64,000 nucleotides of DNA, from assembly GCA_017557435.1 (NCBI GenBank), contig JAFYYR010000024.1, positions 55,243 to 119,242 on the forward strand, read 5' to 3'. The first letter of the stretch is position 1, and each line of letters begins with the position of its first letter. The DNA is from Pseudobutyrivibrio sp. (GTDB lineage Bacteria > Bacillota > Clostridia > Lachnospirales > Lachnospiraceae). The notes below the pieces were generated by a model. That model was not told the DNA's origin. It saw only the letters and a list, made by a program, of their open reading frames with translations, and made no database searches. This document shows, piece after piece, positions 33,196-41,491 of the stretch. Both the position numbers and the translations under genes were made by a program.

Positions 33196-36100
33196 TCATT
33201 CTTTTCTACGTCTTGTGTACCATCCCTTTAGACCAGGATCAATCAATAAATCATAGCATTTGCCATAGATAGTATCATCAAATAGTAAGTTATCGTTGTT
33301 AACTACATTTTGAACAAAACAATGCGCAGCATCCTTATCTTTAAAACGATAAATATTTTTCAAATATTCAACAATAATTTCCAACTTAAAATTACTAAAT
33401 AGATATTCTAACAACTCCTTTGTTTGGGAACCATATGAATAATTTATAATACGTTCCTCAGCATGTAAGTACTCTTTTTGTTCTATGAGTTCATCAACAA
33501 ATTCATGGTTATCACGCATTATCTTCTGAGTTGGAATTCTACCACTCATATTAAAAATCCTAACATAACTCTTCCAAAGCTTTTCTCTTCTGTCTTCCTC
33601 AATCCTAAATTCTCTTTGCCCGCGTACCTTTGAACTAATATAAGTAATATAGTAGTCCTGTTCAAAAAGCTTTTCATTAATTGCATCACTATACACGTAG
33701 TTAGTTTTAAGTTTTAATATATTATTTAATGTGCATGGTTCAACTTTATCCAATGAATTGGCAAATGTAACATATGCTTCCTCTTGCTCTTTATCCAATC
33801 TATCAGATAATTCACTCTCCAAAGATGGTATCGAAACTCGTAAAAATGTTAAAAGCTTTATTATTTTATCAACATCATCATCTATTTCAAATTTCGAAAC
33901 TATCAATCCTTCAATCTCTTCCCTACGTTTTTTGCTCATAGCAGAATAAGAAAACATATTCATATCTAAATCATAAAAAGCTTCCTTTGCCAAATTGATA
34001 GGCATTGACATTATAAATTTTATTATCTCATAAGTCGCCTTAGAGTTTCTCTTATTAGAAGAAAAATACTTTGCCATTACAGCAAAACACTTCTTATATC
34101 CATATTTTTCCAAAAGCATCAGTGCATCTTCGTATTTAACAATCAAATTTAATTCCTCTTCTGTAATAGGAGACGCCTCCGAAAATAGAAAATCATATTG
34201 AACTAATAGATTTGATTGTTTTAAAATTGCTTTTCTAATTGTCTGGTACTTTTCTGTTTCGTTTTCCCTAAGATAGTCCTGATACTCTCTAATACTTTCT
34301 TTTATCTCTGACGATTCAAAATCAATAGTTTCTCTGGAGCTTGCAATCTCACCAATTATATAATCAATAAAATAACCAGCCTTATAGAGTGCACCACTTA
34401 AATTCGCTGATATTGGCCCGCTCCATTCCCTTTCTGAATATAGTGCAAAAGCATTTTCTGTAAATTCCTCACAGCACCCCAATGCCGCTACGTAGTCCGA
34501 ATCGACGATAACCTCGTTTTCTAACGCAATTCTATACTTCTCAACAAACACCTCCGGAAATTTCTTTGTCAAACAAAGCCATTCAAAAATTTTATTATTC
34601 CAAGCATCAAGCCCCATTTTATCAATCACGTTTTCATAAAAATATTGAGCCAGATGTTCATCCACCTTATTATTAGGATTCGAAACAATCATTGAATGTA
34701 CTTCATTCAAACTCTTTTCGTTTATCTCAGATTTGTCTTTCCCAAAATTCATTAATCGAATGACATTTTCACAATTCTCAATTATCTGCACTTCCTCTTC
34801 AGTAATAAAAGGATTATCCTTTTCAAACAAAAGACTATAATTAATTATTTCATCTTTAAAAGATTTACAAATCTCCTTTCTAATCTCAATCAAACAGTTT
34901 TTATCTTCAACGCTCCGAAGCAAGGCTTCTAATATTTTTTTTACCTTTTCTTTTTTATCATCACACTCTGGCATATTCGTTAAACAAGTAAGCACAAATG
35001 CCTTTGACGAAGAAATATTATTAACATCATATTTTCGATTTTCTATCAGTTCTATTACCTTACTTTCGAAAAAATTAACGACAGAGCTATATACAATTTT
35101 GTCCTCTACCACGAACTCAGGAAATGGCAAGTTCAGTTCGTTTCTCTTACTTAATGCGTCATTTATTACACTCAAATCTTTCTCGATTAATTGAACTTCA
35201 TGAATCGGCTCATTATAAACAAGACCATTATAAATCTTTAACTGCCTAGCATTGTATACTTTTGAGCCATTAGGAATATTATAAAAATAACAACGAAAAT
35301 TATGATCTAATAACTTGTTCTGAATAAATGAATCCAAAATATCCATACAGTCTTCCGATAAATCAATTTCAAGCTGGTCCGCAGTATTTCTTACCGTATG
35401 TTCTATCACATAACCATCCAGTAATAAATCTATAATTTCATCTGTTAATTTAATAAAATCTGACTCATAGTTAGTTTTAAAGTAAACCGCTGCAGCGCAC
35501 TTCTGAAATAAATCCTCATCATTCAACGAATCACATATTTTTTTTGCTCTCTTATATGTTAGCAATGCCTGATTCAATCTATTTTTAATATCACGTATAC
35601 TAGCATTTCTACCATATGTAACCCAATGCAGCCCCTTAATCGAGTTCATGGTAATCTCAGTTTCTTGATTTTTTATTAAATTTAATTCACAAAGCTCTTT
35701 CTTATAAGAACCAAGCAAACCACATATTATAGCCTCTTTATTATCACCGGTAATAGATGGAAGGCTGATAATATAATCAAATACCTTAGTATAAAAAAAA
35801 CGCTCAGAAGGATTATCTTCTGTTCCATTCAAAAGTGTTTCAGGCTTTATACAAACTATAAATGTTACGGTATTATTATTCTTATTCTCCTTCTCATTCT
35901 TTTCGATAAAATAATATCTACGCAACTCTTTTATAAAGCTCTCCACAGCATTCATATCTGAAGTTCGATCTAAGTCTTCAATTACAAATATATAATGTGT
36001 CCCTTTCTCCTTTCTATAGAACTCTTTTCTAAAAAGATCAACAATTACAGTATCATCAATTTCTCTTTTTCCCTCTTTTTTGGCAGAGGAAAAAACAATA

Positions 36101-36780
36101 TCACCACTACAAAGGACAAAAATTATTAGTCCAAGTCCTACAACAAAACAACATACTTGTATTAAATCAATTATTCCGCCGTCATTAAATACAATCTTAC
36201 AGATTGATTTTAATTGTTCATTATTTTTAATTATTTCAAACCCAACTAACGATTGGCCTATCGTTTCAACAAGCCAAGAAAGGACGCTTTTTATAATGTC
36301 CTTAAAAAAAGCAATCACTATAAAAATAACACCTAGTTTCGATAAGCAAGTATGTCGTTTATTCTCACTTACAAGAGATAGCAATCCGTAATCAGAGCTG
36401 AGTCTTCTAGAAATATACGAACCAAGATGGGAATCTTTTGAAGAAACAGCCTGATATAAGAATGATTTGTGGAGCTGTTTAGTGATATTAACAGAAGCCT
36501 TATCACCGCTATCATTAATTATATGCCACAAATTTACAGATATTATCTTTGTATTGACTGGACGTCTTCTTTTTAGTAAAGATATTAAACTTGACTTACC
36601 TGTACCAAAGTCTGCTTCTATACCTATAACATTAGCGCCTTTTTCAATAGCACATTCTAAAGAATCAACATAATCATCTAATCCTATTTTGTCATCTGCT
36701 AAATTATCAATCGGTTGATTAAGAACTACGATATTTGGACTCTTAGAAATATTTACATTTTCAGAAACACCATTCTTCAT
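33196..36780 (-). CDS. KAP family P-loop NTPase (PifA-like), large
   Basis: 1194 residues. Walker A IEADFGTGKSS is at about residues 53-64 and Walker B YIFVIEDLDR at about 263-272. Two hydrophobic segments (about 148-169 and 207-224) lie between them, the KAP hallmark that places the protein at the membrane. The remaining 900 residues are helical, charged and unassigned. The family includes F-plasmid PifA, which blocks phage T7; a phage-exclusion role here is inference. GGAGA lies six bases before the ATG at 36780, preferred over 36819. Composition is more AT-rich than core genes nearby, and it sits inside the tRNA-Lys-bracketed block. Confidence 0.85.
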   Translation of the reverse strand: MKNGVSENVNISKSPNIVVLNQPIDNLADDKIGLDDYVDSLECAIEKGANVIGIEADFGTGKSSLISLLKRRRPVNTKIISVNLWHIINDSGDKASVNITKQLHKSFLYQAVSSKDSHLGSYISRRLSSDYGLLSLVSENKRHTCLSKLGVIFIVIAFFKDIIKSVLSWLVETIGQSLVGFEIIKNNEQLKSICKIVFNDGGIIDLIQVCCFVVGLGLIIFVLCSGDIVFSSAKKEGKREIDDTVIVDLFRKEFYRKEKGTHYIFVIEDLDRTSDMNAVESFIKELRRYYFIEKNEKENKNNNTVTFIVCIKPETLLNGTEDNPSERFFYTKVFDYIISLPSITGDNKEAIICGLLGSYKKELCELNLIKNQETEITMNSIKGLHWVTYGRNASIRDIKNRLNQALLTYKRAKKICDSLNDEDLFQKCAAAVYFKTNYESDFIKLTDEIIDLLLDGYVIEHTVRNTADQLEIDLSEDCMDILDSFIQNKLLDHNFRCYFYNIPNGSKVYNARQLKIYNGLVYNEPIHEVQLIEKDLSVINDALSKRNELNLPFPEFVVEDKIVYSSVVNFFESKVIELIENRKYDVNNISSSKAFVLTCLTNMPECDDKKEKVKKILEALLRSVEDKNCLIEIRKEICKSFKDEIINYSLLFEKDNPFITEEEVQIIENCENVIRLMNFGKDKSEINEKSLNEVHSMIVSNPNNKVDEHLAQYFYENVIDKMGLDAWNNKIFEWLCLTKKFPEVFVEKYRIALENEVIVDSDYVAALGCCEEFTENAFALYSEREWSGPISANLSGALYKAGYFIDYIIGEIASSRETIDFESSEIKESIREYQDYLRENETEKYQTIRKAILKQSNLLVQYDFLFSEASPITEEELNLIVKYEDALMLLEKYGYKKCFAVMAKYFSSNKRNSKATYEIIKFIMSMPINLAKEAFYDLDMNMFSYSAMSKKRREEIEGLIVSKFEIDDDVDKIIKLLTFLRVSIPSLESELSDRLDKEQEEAYVTFANSLDKVEPCTLNNILKLKTNYVYSDAINEKLFEQDYYITYISSKVRGQREFRIEEDRREKLWKSYVRIFNMSGRIPTQKIMRDNHEFVDELIEQKEYLHAEERIINYSYGSQTKELLEYLFSNFKLEIIVEYLKNIYRFKDKDAAHCFVQNVVNNDNLLFDDTIYGKCYDLLIDPGLKGWYTRRRKE

Positions 36781-36851
36781 CAATCTTCTCCAGTTAAATA
36801 TAATTAAATCGGTTATCATTATTAGAGTGTAACACTCCTTTTTATATAATA

Positions 36852-36863
36852 TCGTATATACGA
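36852..36863. promoter_or_regulatory. Palindrome in the KAP gene promoter region
   Basis: TCGTATATACGA is a perfect 12-base palindrome about 70 bases before the KAP start, followed on the minus strand by a TATTAT -10-like box. A second dyad GAGTG-TTA-CACTC lies at 36825-36838. Possible operator; no regulator gene adjoins. Confidence 0.35.
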
Positions 36864-36948
36864 AATTTTTTATATAACAACTTTAATAATAATTACATTA
36901 AAATAGCGATTACTAGAATTATCTATCTAATAATCGCTTCAATTGTTC

Positions 36949-38115
36949 TTATTGTGCAAATTCCCACTTATAACCATAAGCAGTCTTTTTTACGCCATGA
37001 CCAGGCGTATATCTCTTGATACATACGTCACTTATAGATGTTTTACAATTTGTATTCTTAGCTTTTCCTACAGAAACTAACCACTCCGCTGCCGCCTGCT
37101 GACTTTTAAAAGTCATTAGAACTTCACCAGTTTGCAGGTCTAGCATATTAACCGGCTTGCTACACTTAGCTCTTGAAGCAGCACTTCTTTTCTTTGCAGC
37201 TTCTGGGTGTTTCCTATGATATTCTTTTAAAGAATCACTTCGCTTCTTCTCAGCCTCAGGTGAGTGTTGCGCCTCAATCAACTTATCCTTATAAATCTGG
37301 TACTGCTCAGCATTCTCAGTTCGCCACTTTTTCAAAGAAGCATTTCTTTTAGACTTACTCTCCTCAGATTGCATAGCTAGCTTATTATTCTCTCGAGCTT
37401 TAGCATACGCCTCGGGATTATTCTCCATCCAATTCTTAATGCGCTTACTCATCATTTCACGATACTTGTCATCGCTCATTGTCTGCTTGATTCTTTCAGA
37501 CCTCAGCTGCAACGAATGAGTCATTTTACCAGACTGAAATAACTCTTTTGAACGCTCTATCATCTTCTGATATCTTTCTGGATGAGCAATCATATATTCT
37601 CTAATCTTCTGATTTCTTTCTTCTGTGCTGTGATGTGTAGTGCCTCCACCACCACATACCAAATTCAGGCAAAAAGGGTCTTGTAGCAAATCTTCAGTCA
37701 CAATCCTTGCTTCAGCCTCTTCCGATTCCTTACCATTCATACATGATAAAATATAGTACCTTACGAATTGCTCTTTATGCTTGTTATATTTGTTAACAAA
37801 TTTCAAGCCAGAACCCTGATACTTCTTAATTGAACTCCATCTCTCCCTATTTACCTTGCCAATATAATACTCACAAGTCTCTATATTGATCTGTATATAA
37901 ATAAAATGATACTTCCCGTCTTCAGTTTTCAGATTTTCTCTTACCATATAAGATGGTGTTAAAACTTCATAAGGTATATCATTAATATATATAGTTTGGC
38001 CCAAATCACCCATCATCAAGTGTTGCATCTCTTCAAAAGGAATCTCACCAATAGCTTTGAATCCCAAACCATACTTTTGTGTAATCCTTATTTTTTCAGA
38101 TGTAAATACTTCCAA
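36949..38115 (-). CDS. GIY-YIG homing-endonuclease-like protein with NUMOD-type repeats
   Basis: 388 residues. HFIYIQINIETCEYYIGKVN (about 70-88) is a GIY-YIG motif, FIY...YIG, followed by KKYQGSG, as in phage Seg-type nucleases. Residues about 165-310 hold repeats of basic helices (RSERIKQTM, EESKSKRNASLKKW, EAEKKRSDSLKEYHRK), resembling NUMOD3 DNA-binding units. The C-terminal 70 residues (VNMLDLQTGEVLMTFKS, KTAYGYKW) fit a NUMOD1/IENR domain. It is free-standing; I see no intron. It lies between the KAP gene and an ion channel gene. Confidence 0.8.
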   Translation of the reverse strand: MEVFTSEKIRITQKYGLGFKAIGEIPFEEMQHLMMGDLGQTIYINDIPYEVLTPSYMVRENLKTEDGKYHFIYIQINIETCEYYIGKVNRERWSSIKKYQGSGLKFVNKYNKHKEQFVRYYILSCMNGKESEEAEARIVTEDLLQDPFCLNLVCGGGGTTHHSTEERNQKIREYMIAHPERYQKMIERSKELFQSGKMTHSLQLRSERIKQTMSDDKYREMMSKRIKNWMENNPEAYAKARENNKLAMQSEESKSKRNASLKKWRTENAEQYQIYKDKLIEAQHSPEAEKKRSDSLKEYHRKHPEAAKKRSAASRAKCSKPVNMLDLQTGEVLMTFKSQQAAAEWLVSVGKAKNTNCKTSISDVCIKRYTPGHGVKKTAYGYKWEFAQ

Positions 38116-38144
38116 AATACTCCCTTGCTAACGCTAATTAGTTA

Positions 38145-38867
38145 TTAAATATTTTTCTCTTCATTAAGTTCTTCCATAAACCCAGCTGTAATTACACCAG
38201 CTGGCATGGCCACAATTGCAATACCGATAAATGAACTAAGCATTGTAATTAATTGCCCCGCTGGAGATACAGGATAAATATCTCCGTATCCCATAGTTGT
38301 AAGTGAAATTGTCGCCCAGTATACAGCATGAAAATAATCTCCAAAAGTATCAGGTTCAACATTCAGTATTACTAGAGCTGCCACAAGAATATAAACAATT
38401 GCAATTCCTATAATTGTAAGAAATGCATCACGCTGTTTCTGAAATACTCTTATGAATATTTGAAGATTCTTAGAATATCTGGCTGCTTTAAATACTCTGA
38501 ACACTCTAAGTGTTCTTAACAATCTAAATATCTTAAGAAGTCTCCATCCACTATTCAATATAGTCAACGATGGTAGAATCGAAACTAAATCAATAATGGC
38601 CATTGGTGTGAACGGATATAGCACAAATGACTTTAATCCTCGATTAAGTTTCAAATCAGCTGTGATAAGCCTTAAAACATAATCAATTATGAATATTACT
38701 GCCGACACCTTATCAATAATATTAAATACGGTATTTGTAGTTGTGAATGCTAATGGAATAATACTGATTATGATTGTGAGTAGCATAAAGGTATCGTAAA
38801 CATCACTTAGCTTATCATCATCTTTTGAAACCTCGATAACCTCAAACAATCTTTTTCTTTTTGACAT
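38145..38867 (-). CDS. Voltage-gated-type potassium channel
   Basis: 240 residues with six hydrophobic helices. The S4-like segment has regular Arg residues (WRLLKIFRLLRTLRVFRVFK, about 108-127). The pore has TTMGYGDIYP (about 190-199), the K+ selectivity filter. It is a short KvAP-like subunit without a large C-terminal domain. It lies inside the tRNA-Lys-bracketed block and is divergent from the secreted nuclease gene, an unusual location for a channel gene. Confidence 0.9.
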   Translation of the reverse strand: MSKRKRLFEVIEVSKDDDKLSDVYDTFMLLTIIISIIPLAFTTTNTVFNIIDKVSAVIFIIDYVLRLITADLKLNRGLKSFVLYPFTPMAIIDLVSILPSLTILNSGWRLLKIFRLLRTLRVFRVFKAARYSKNLQIFIRVFQKQRDAFLTIIGIAIVYILVAALVILNVEPDTFGDYFHAVYWATISLTTMGYGDIYPVSPAGQLITMLSSFIGIAIVAMPAGVITAGFMEELNEEKNI

Positions 38868-38931
38868 AATAAACCCCGCTTTTATTTATAAGTTATGAAT
38901 GGTTCCCCAAAACGTTATATTTCACATTATT

Positions 38932-38959
38932 TTTACATTTCTATGCTAATCTGTAATAT
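38932..38959 (+). promoter_or_regulatory. Possible promoter for the secreted nuclease gene
   Basis: TTTACA (38932-38937), 16 bases, TAATAT (38954-38959). The -10 lies close to the ribosome site (GGAGGTG at about 38963), giving a very short leader. Confidence 0.35.
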
Positions 38960-38975
38960 ATCGGAGGTGAAGCTT

Positions 38976-39887
38976 ATGAGAAGTATTTTTAAGCTTAGAA
39001 TTTCACTAGTAACAATTATATCATTTTTGATTATATGCGTAACTCCTGACTTATCTTACCAAACCCAAGCAGCTGAAGCTATTCCTGCTTATTCTGGTTC
39101 ACCATTCATCGCAATCAATAATAATATACCTGCGTTTTCTGCAACTGATTTAACCAGAACAGATGCGTTTGAAGTTTATTCTGATTTGGATAAATTAGGT
39201 CGTTGTGGAGTTGCATACGCTAATATATGCAAAGAACTTATGCCTACCGAAGAACGCGGAGAAATCGGAATGGTTAAACCTTCTGGCTGGCATACTGTAA
39301 AATATAATGACTTGATAGATGGCAACTATTTATACAATCGTTGTCATTTAATCGGATATCAACTTGCTGGTGAAAATGCCAATACAAAGAATCTAATCAC
39401 TGGCACTCGTTATATGAATGTCACTGGCATGCTACCAATTGAAAATGCCGTGGCGGACTATGTTGAAAAAACCAATAACCACGTACTATATAGAGTTACA
39501 CCTATCTTTGAAGGAAATAACCTAGTAGCAACATATGTGCAAATGGAAGCATGGTCTGTAGAAGATCAAGGCAAAGGTATATGCTTCAATGTTCTTTGTT
39601 ATAATGTGCAGCCAGGTATAGCTATAAATTATGCCAACGGTGACAGTGCTGCAACAGGCGAAGCAGTTGCTACAACGCCTTCTAAAACTCAAACTTCAAA
39701 ATCAACTACAAGTGTTCAATCATCTAGCTCTACTTCTGGTAGCAATGTAACCGTATATTTGCCTGCTAGCGGCAAATGCTATCATAGTAAAAATAACTGC
39801 GGGAGAATGAATCCTTCAAAAGCCACTGCAACAACTGAATCAAATGCGCTCGCACAAGGTTATAGTAGATGCTCAAAATGTTGGTAA
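38976..39887 (+). CDS. Secreted DNA/RNA non-specific endonuclease
   Basis: 303 residues. A Sec signal peptide ends near residue 36 (TQAAEA). The nuclease domain has YNRCHLIGYQLAGEN, the His of the DRGH-like motif in the form NRCH, and KNLITGTRYMN with the metal-binding Asn. A Ser/Thr-rich linker leads to a C-terminal cysteine-rich tail CYHSKNNCGRM...YSRCSKCW, common on such proteins. It acts outside the cell, in DNA uptake or nutrition. GGAGGTG lies six bases before the ATG at 38976; an in-frame ATG at 38895 lies before the likely promoter. Confidence 0.88.
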   Translation: MRSIFKLRISLVTIISFLIICVTPDLSYQTQAAEAIPAYSGSPFIAINNNIPAFSATDLTRTDAFEVYSDLDKLGRCGVAYANICKELMPTEERGEIGMVKPSGWHTVKYNDLIDGNYLYNRCHLIGYQLAGENANTKNLITGTRYMNVTGMLPIENAVADYVEKTNNHVLYRVTPIFEGNNLVATYVQMEAWSVEDQGKGICFNVLCYNVQPGIAINYANGDSAATGEAVATTPSKTQTSKSTTSVQSSSSTSGSNVTVYLPASGKCYHSKNNCGRMNPSKATATTESNALAQGYSRCSKCW

Positions 39888-39897
39888 TTAAAACTAT

Positions 39898-39930
39898 AAC
39901 CCGTGACAAATTGTCACGGGTTACTTTCTT
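39898..39930 (+). terminator. Terminator between the nuclease gene and higA
   Basis: AACCCGTGACAA (39898-39909) pairs with TTGTCACGGGTT (39911-39922) almost without a loop, followed by ACTTTCTTTT. It may also serve higA from the other side, where ATAGTTTTAATT follows. Confidence 0.85.
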
Positions 39931-39940
39931 TTCTTCACTA

Positions 39941-40231
39941 CTACTGTTTTACTGTTCTAGGAACAAGTTCCAGCTTCAACTGCATTCCCAAACCTTCTGC
40001 TAGCCTTTTCACCATAGCAAGGCTAGGATTGCGTGTTCCATTCTCTATACGACTAATATCAGCCTGTGTAATACCTGTTTTAGCTGAAAGATCCTTCTGA
40101 GTCATATGCTGATTAATTCTAGCATCAATCATTGCCTGAATTATATCGTACTCTGCTTCAAGTGAATCATACTCCGACTTTACTTCAGGGTCTTTTAATG
40201 CTTTTTCTTTATATTCTCTATAACTGCTCAT
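39941..40231 (-). CDS. higA: XRE-family antitoxin (HigA-like)
   Basis: 96 residues. A helix-turn-helix of the Cro/CI type: MTQKDLSAKTGITQADISRI, then GTRNPSLAMVKRLAEGLG. In HigBA pairs the antitoxin follows the toxin, as here; the genes overlap by four bases (ATGA). Confidence 0.9.
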   Translation of the reverse strand: MSSYREYKEKALKDPEVKSEYDSLEAEYDIIQAMIDARINQHMTQKDLSAKTGITQADISRIENGTRNPSLAMVKRLAEGLGMQLKLELVPRTVKQ

Positions 40232-40575
40232 TTACAATACCTCCGCTCATAATCAGTTTTATACTTCTTAGCCAGTTCAATCTCTGCTTTTGGTGTCTTT
40301 TGAGTTTTCTTTACAAATCCATTTGTAAGAACAGCTTTCTGACCAACAAAGAAAAAATAGAACACTCTAGTAATATTTGAACCTTGCTTAGTCCTAAGCT
40401 CAAATATCCCATCTCCCATTGGTCCAGAATGTGGGTCCCGCAGCAACGGACCATTAGCTTCTAGCAAATCAATAGTTCTAAGTGCTTTCGCATGCATTTT
40501 TGGTTCCAATGAATCCAAAAATTCTTGGACAGGGCATCGACCTTCCTCCGTATCGTACAACTCAATCTCGTACAT
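40228..40575 (-). CDS. higB: RelE/HigB family toxin, Gp49-like
   Basis: 115 residues. It opens YEIELYDTEEGRCPVQEFLD and contains FELRTKQGSNITRVFYFF and FVKKTQKTPKAEIELAKK, the Gp49-like HigB pattern of a ribosome-dependent mRNA cleaving toxin. It is the first gene of the pair. A palindrome overlaps its promoter. The pair lies within 160 bases of the tRNA-Lys end, at the edge of the bracketed block. Confidence 0.92.
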   Translation of the reverse strand: MYEIELYDTEEGRCPVQEFLDSLEPKMHAKALRTIDLLEANGPLLRDPHSGPMGDGIFELRTKQGSNITRVFYFFFVGQKAVLTNGFVKKTQKTPKAEIELAKKYKTDYERRYCK

Positions 40576-40598
40576 TTATATAAGTCCTTCCTAAAAAT

Positions 40599-40627
40599 AT
40601 AATATGTCGTATAGAACATATTGTCAA
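40599..40627 (-). promoter_or_regulatory. Promoter and operator of higBA
   Basis: TTGACA (40622-40627), 17 bases, TATTAT (40599-40604) on the minus strand. The inverted repeat ATATGT (40602-40607), eight bases, ACATAT (40616-40621) covers the spacer, a fit for HigA autorepression. Confidence 0.85.
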
Positions 40628-40694
40628 GGTGTTCCCTTCACAACTGTTCATACATATATAATTGTACTCACAAGCATGCCCCTATATATGTACA

Positions 40695-40726
40695 CGAAAA
40701 AGCCTCCAGACAAAAGTCTGGAGGCT
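40695..40726 (-). terminator. Terminator of the six-tRNA operon
   Basis: AGCCTCCAGAC (40701-40711) pairs with GTCTGGAGGCT (40716-40726) around AAAA; minus-strand tail TTTTCG follows. It lies ten bases after the tRNA-Lys 3' end. Confidence 0.92.
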
Positions 40727-40731
40727 TTCCT

Positions 40732-40758
40732 TTGCTGAGGCTGAGGAGGCTCGAACTC
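40732..40758 (-). repeat. tRNA-Lys 3' end, parent copy of the attachment-like repeats
   Basis: 40732-40756 is identical to copy B (33089-33113); 40737-40758 is identical to copy A (32300-32321). This copy lies in the intact tRNA-Lys gene, and the bracketed block lies on its 3' side, as expected for an element integrated at a tRNA end. Confidence 0.85.
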
Positions 40759-40808
40759 CCGACAACCTGATTAAAAGTCAGGTGCTCTACCAACTGAGCT
40801 ACAACCCC
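40736..40808 (-). tRNA. tRNA-Lys (TTT)
   Basis: Acceptor GGGGTTG pairs with CAGCCTC, discriminator A, anticodon stem CTGA/TCAG with loop CTTTTAA, T arm GGGAG-TTCGAGC-CTCCT. No encoded CCA. Last gene of the six-tRNA operon; its 3' end is repeated at two distant sites. Confidence 0.95.
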
Positions 40809-40861
40809 ATATTCAATTACTAAGCGGTATCTAGCTAAAAGAAAAAGGCATAGATCCGAAA

Positions 40862-40933
40862 CTGGGCTAGCTGGATTCGAACCAGCGAATGCCAGAATCA
40901 AAATCTGGTGCCTTACCGCTTGGCGATAGCCCA
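40862..40933 (-). tRNA. tRNA-Gln (TTG)
   Basis: Acceptor TGGGCTA pairs with TAGCCCA, discriminator G. Anticodon stem CCAGA/TCTGG with loop TTTTGAT, anticodon TTG. No encoded CCA. Confidence 0.94.
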
Positions 40934-40958
40934 ACGTGCGATGTTGCTACCGCAACAG

Positions 40959-41033
40959 GGTGGGTAGAGGGGTTCGAACCCTCGACCTTCGGAACCACAA
41001 TCCGACGCGCTAACCAGCTGTGCCACACCCACC
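40959..41033 (-). tRNA. tRNA-His (GTG)
   Basis: Extra 5' G (41033) opposite C73, as in tRNA-His. Acceptor GTGGGTG pairs with TACCCAC. Anticodon stem TCGGA/TCCGA with loop TTGTGGT, anticodon GTG. Confidence 0.95.
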
Positions 41034-41057
41034 ATACTGATAAATAAACCTTATGAA

Positions 41058-41131
<74 letters not shown>

Positions 41132-41157
41132 ATATTGATATAACTTAGAAAATAAAA

Positions 41158-41228
41158 AGCGGGTGATGGGAATCGAACCCACGTATTCAGCTTGGAAGGC
41201 TGATGTTCTACCATTGAACCACACCCGC
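41158..41228 (-). tRNA. tRNA-Gly (TCC)
   Basis: Acceptor GCGGGTG pairs with CACCCGC, discriminator T. Anticodon stem TCAGC/GCTGA with loop CTTCCAA, anticodon TCC. Confidence 0.95.
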
Positions 41229-41249
41229 ATATTAATATTTATTTCTAAG

Positions 41250-41324
41250 TCGGGGTGACAGGATTCGAACCTGCGACCCCCTGGTCCCAAACCAGGTGCT
41301 CTAGCCAAACTGAGCCACACCCCG
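41250..41324 (-). tRNA. tRNA-Pro (TGG)
   Basis: Acceptor CGGGGTG pairs with CACCCCG, discriminator A. Anticodon stem CCTGG/CCAGG with loop TTTGGGA, anticodon TGG. First tRNA of the operon. Confidence 0.95.
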
Positions 41325-41378
41325 GGGTCATTGTTCGCTTGTTTTGTTTCTTTCGTATCTCTCTCGCGAACAAAAAGA

Positions 41379-41407
41379 AGTATATATTAGAACCCCACTA
41401 ATGTCAA
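41379..41407 (-). promoter_or_regulatory. Promoter of the six-tRNA operon
   Basis: TTGACA (41402-41407), 17 bases, TATACT (41379-41384) on the minus strand. A GC-containing leader with GTTCGCG and GCGAAC-like arms leads into tRNA-Pro. Confidence 0.88.
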
Positions 41408-41491
41408 CAACTTTTTCAAAATTTAATTGTTAGAATTTATAACAAAATATCTGAAATTCCGACAATTAAAAACCAGCTAATATTCACAAGC

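Noticed and set aside
36949-38115. A group I or group II intron hosting the GIY-YIG gene
   Set aside because: The flanking genes are complete and no intron core or domain V-like sequence is visible.
33089-40758. A prophage between the repeats
   Set aside because: No capsid, portal, terminase, tail, lysis or integrase genes are present.
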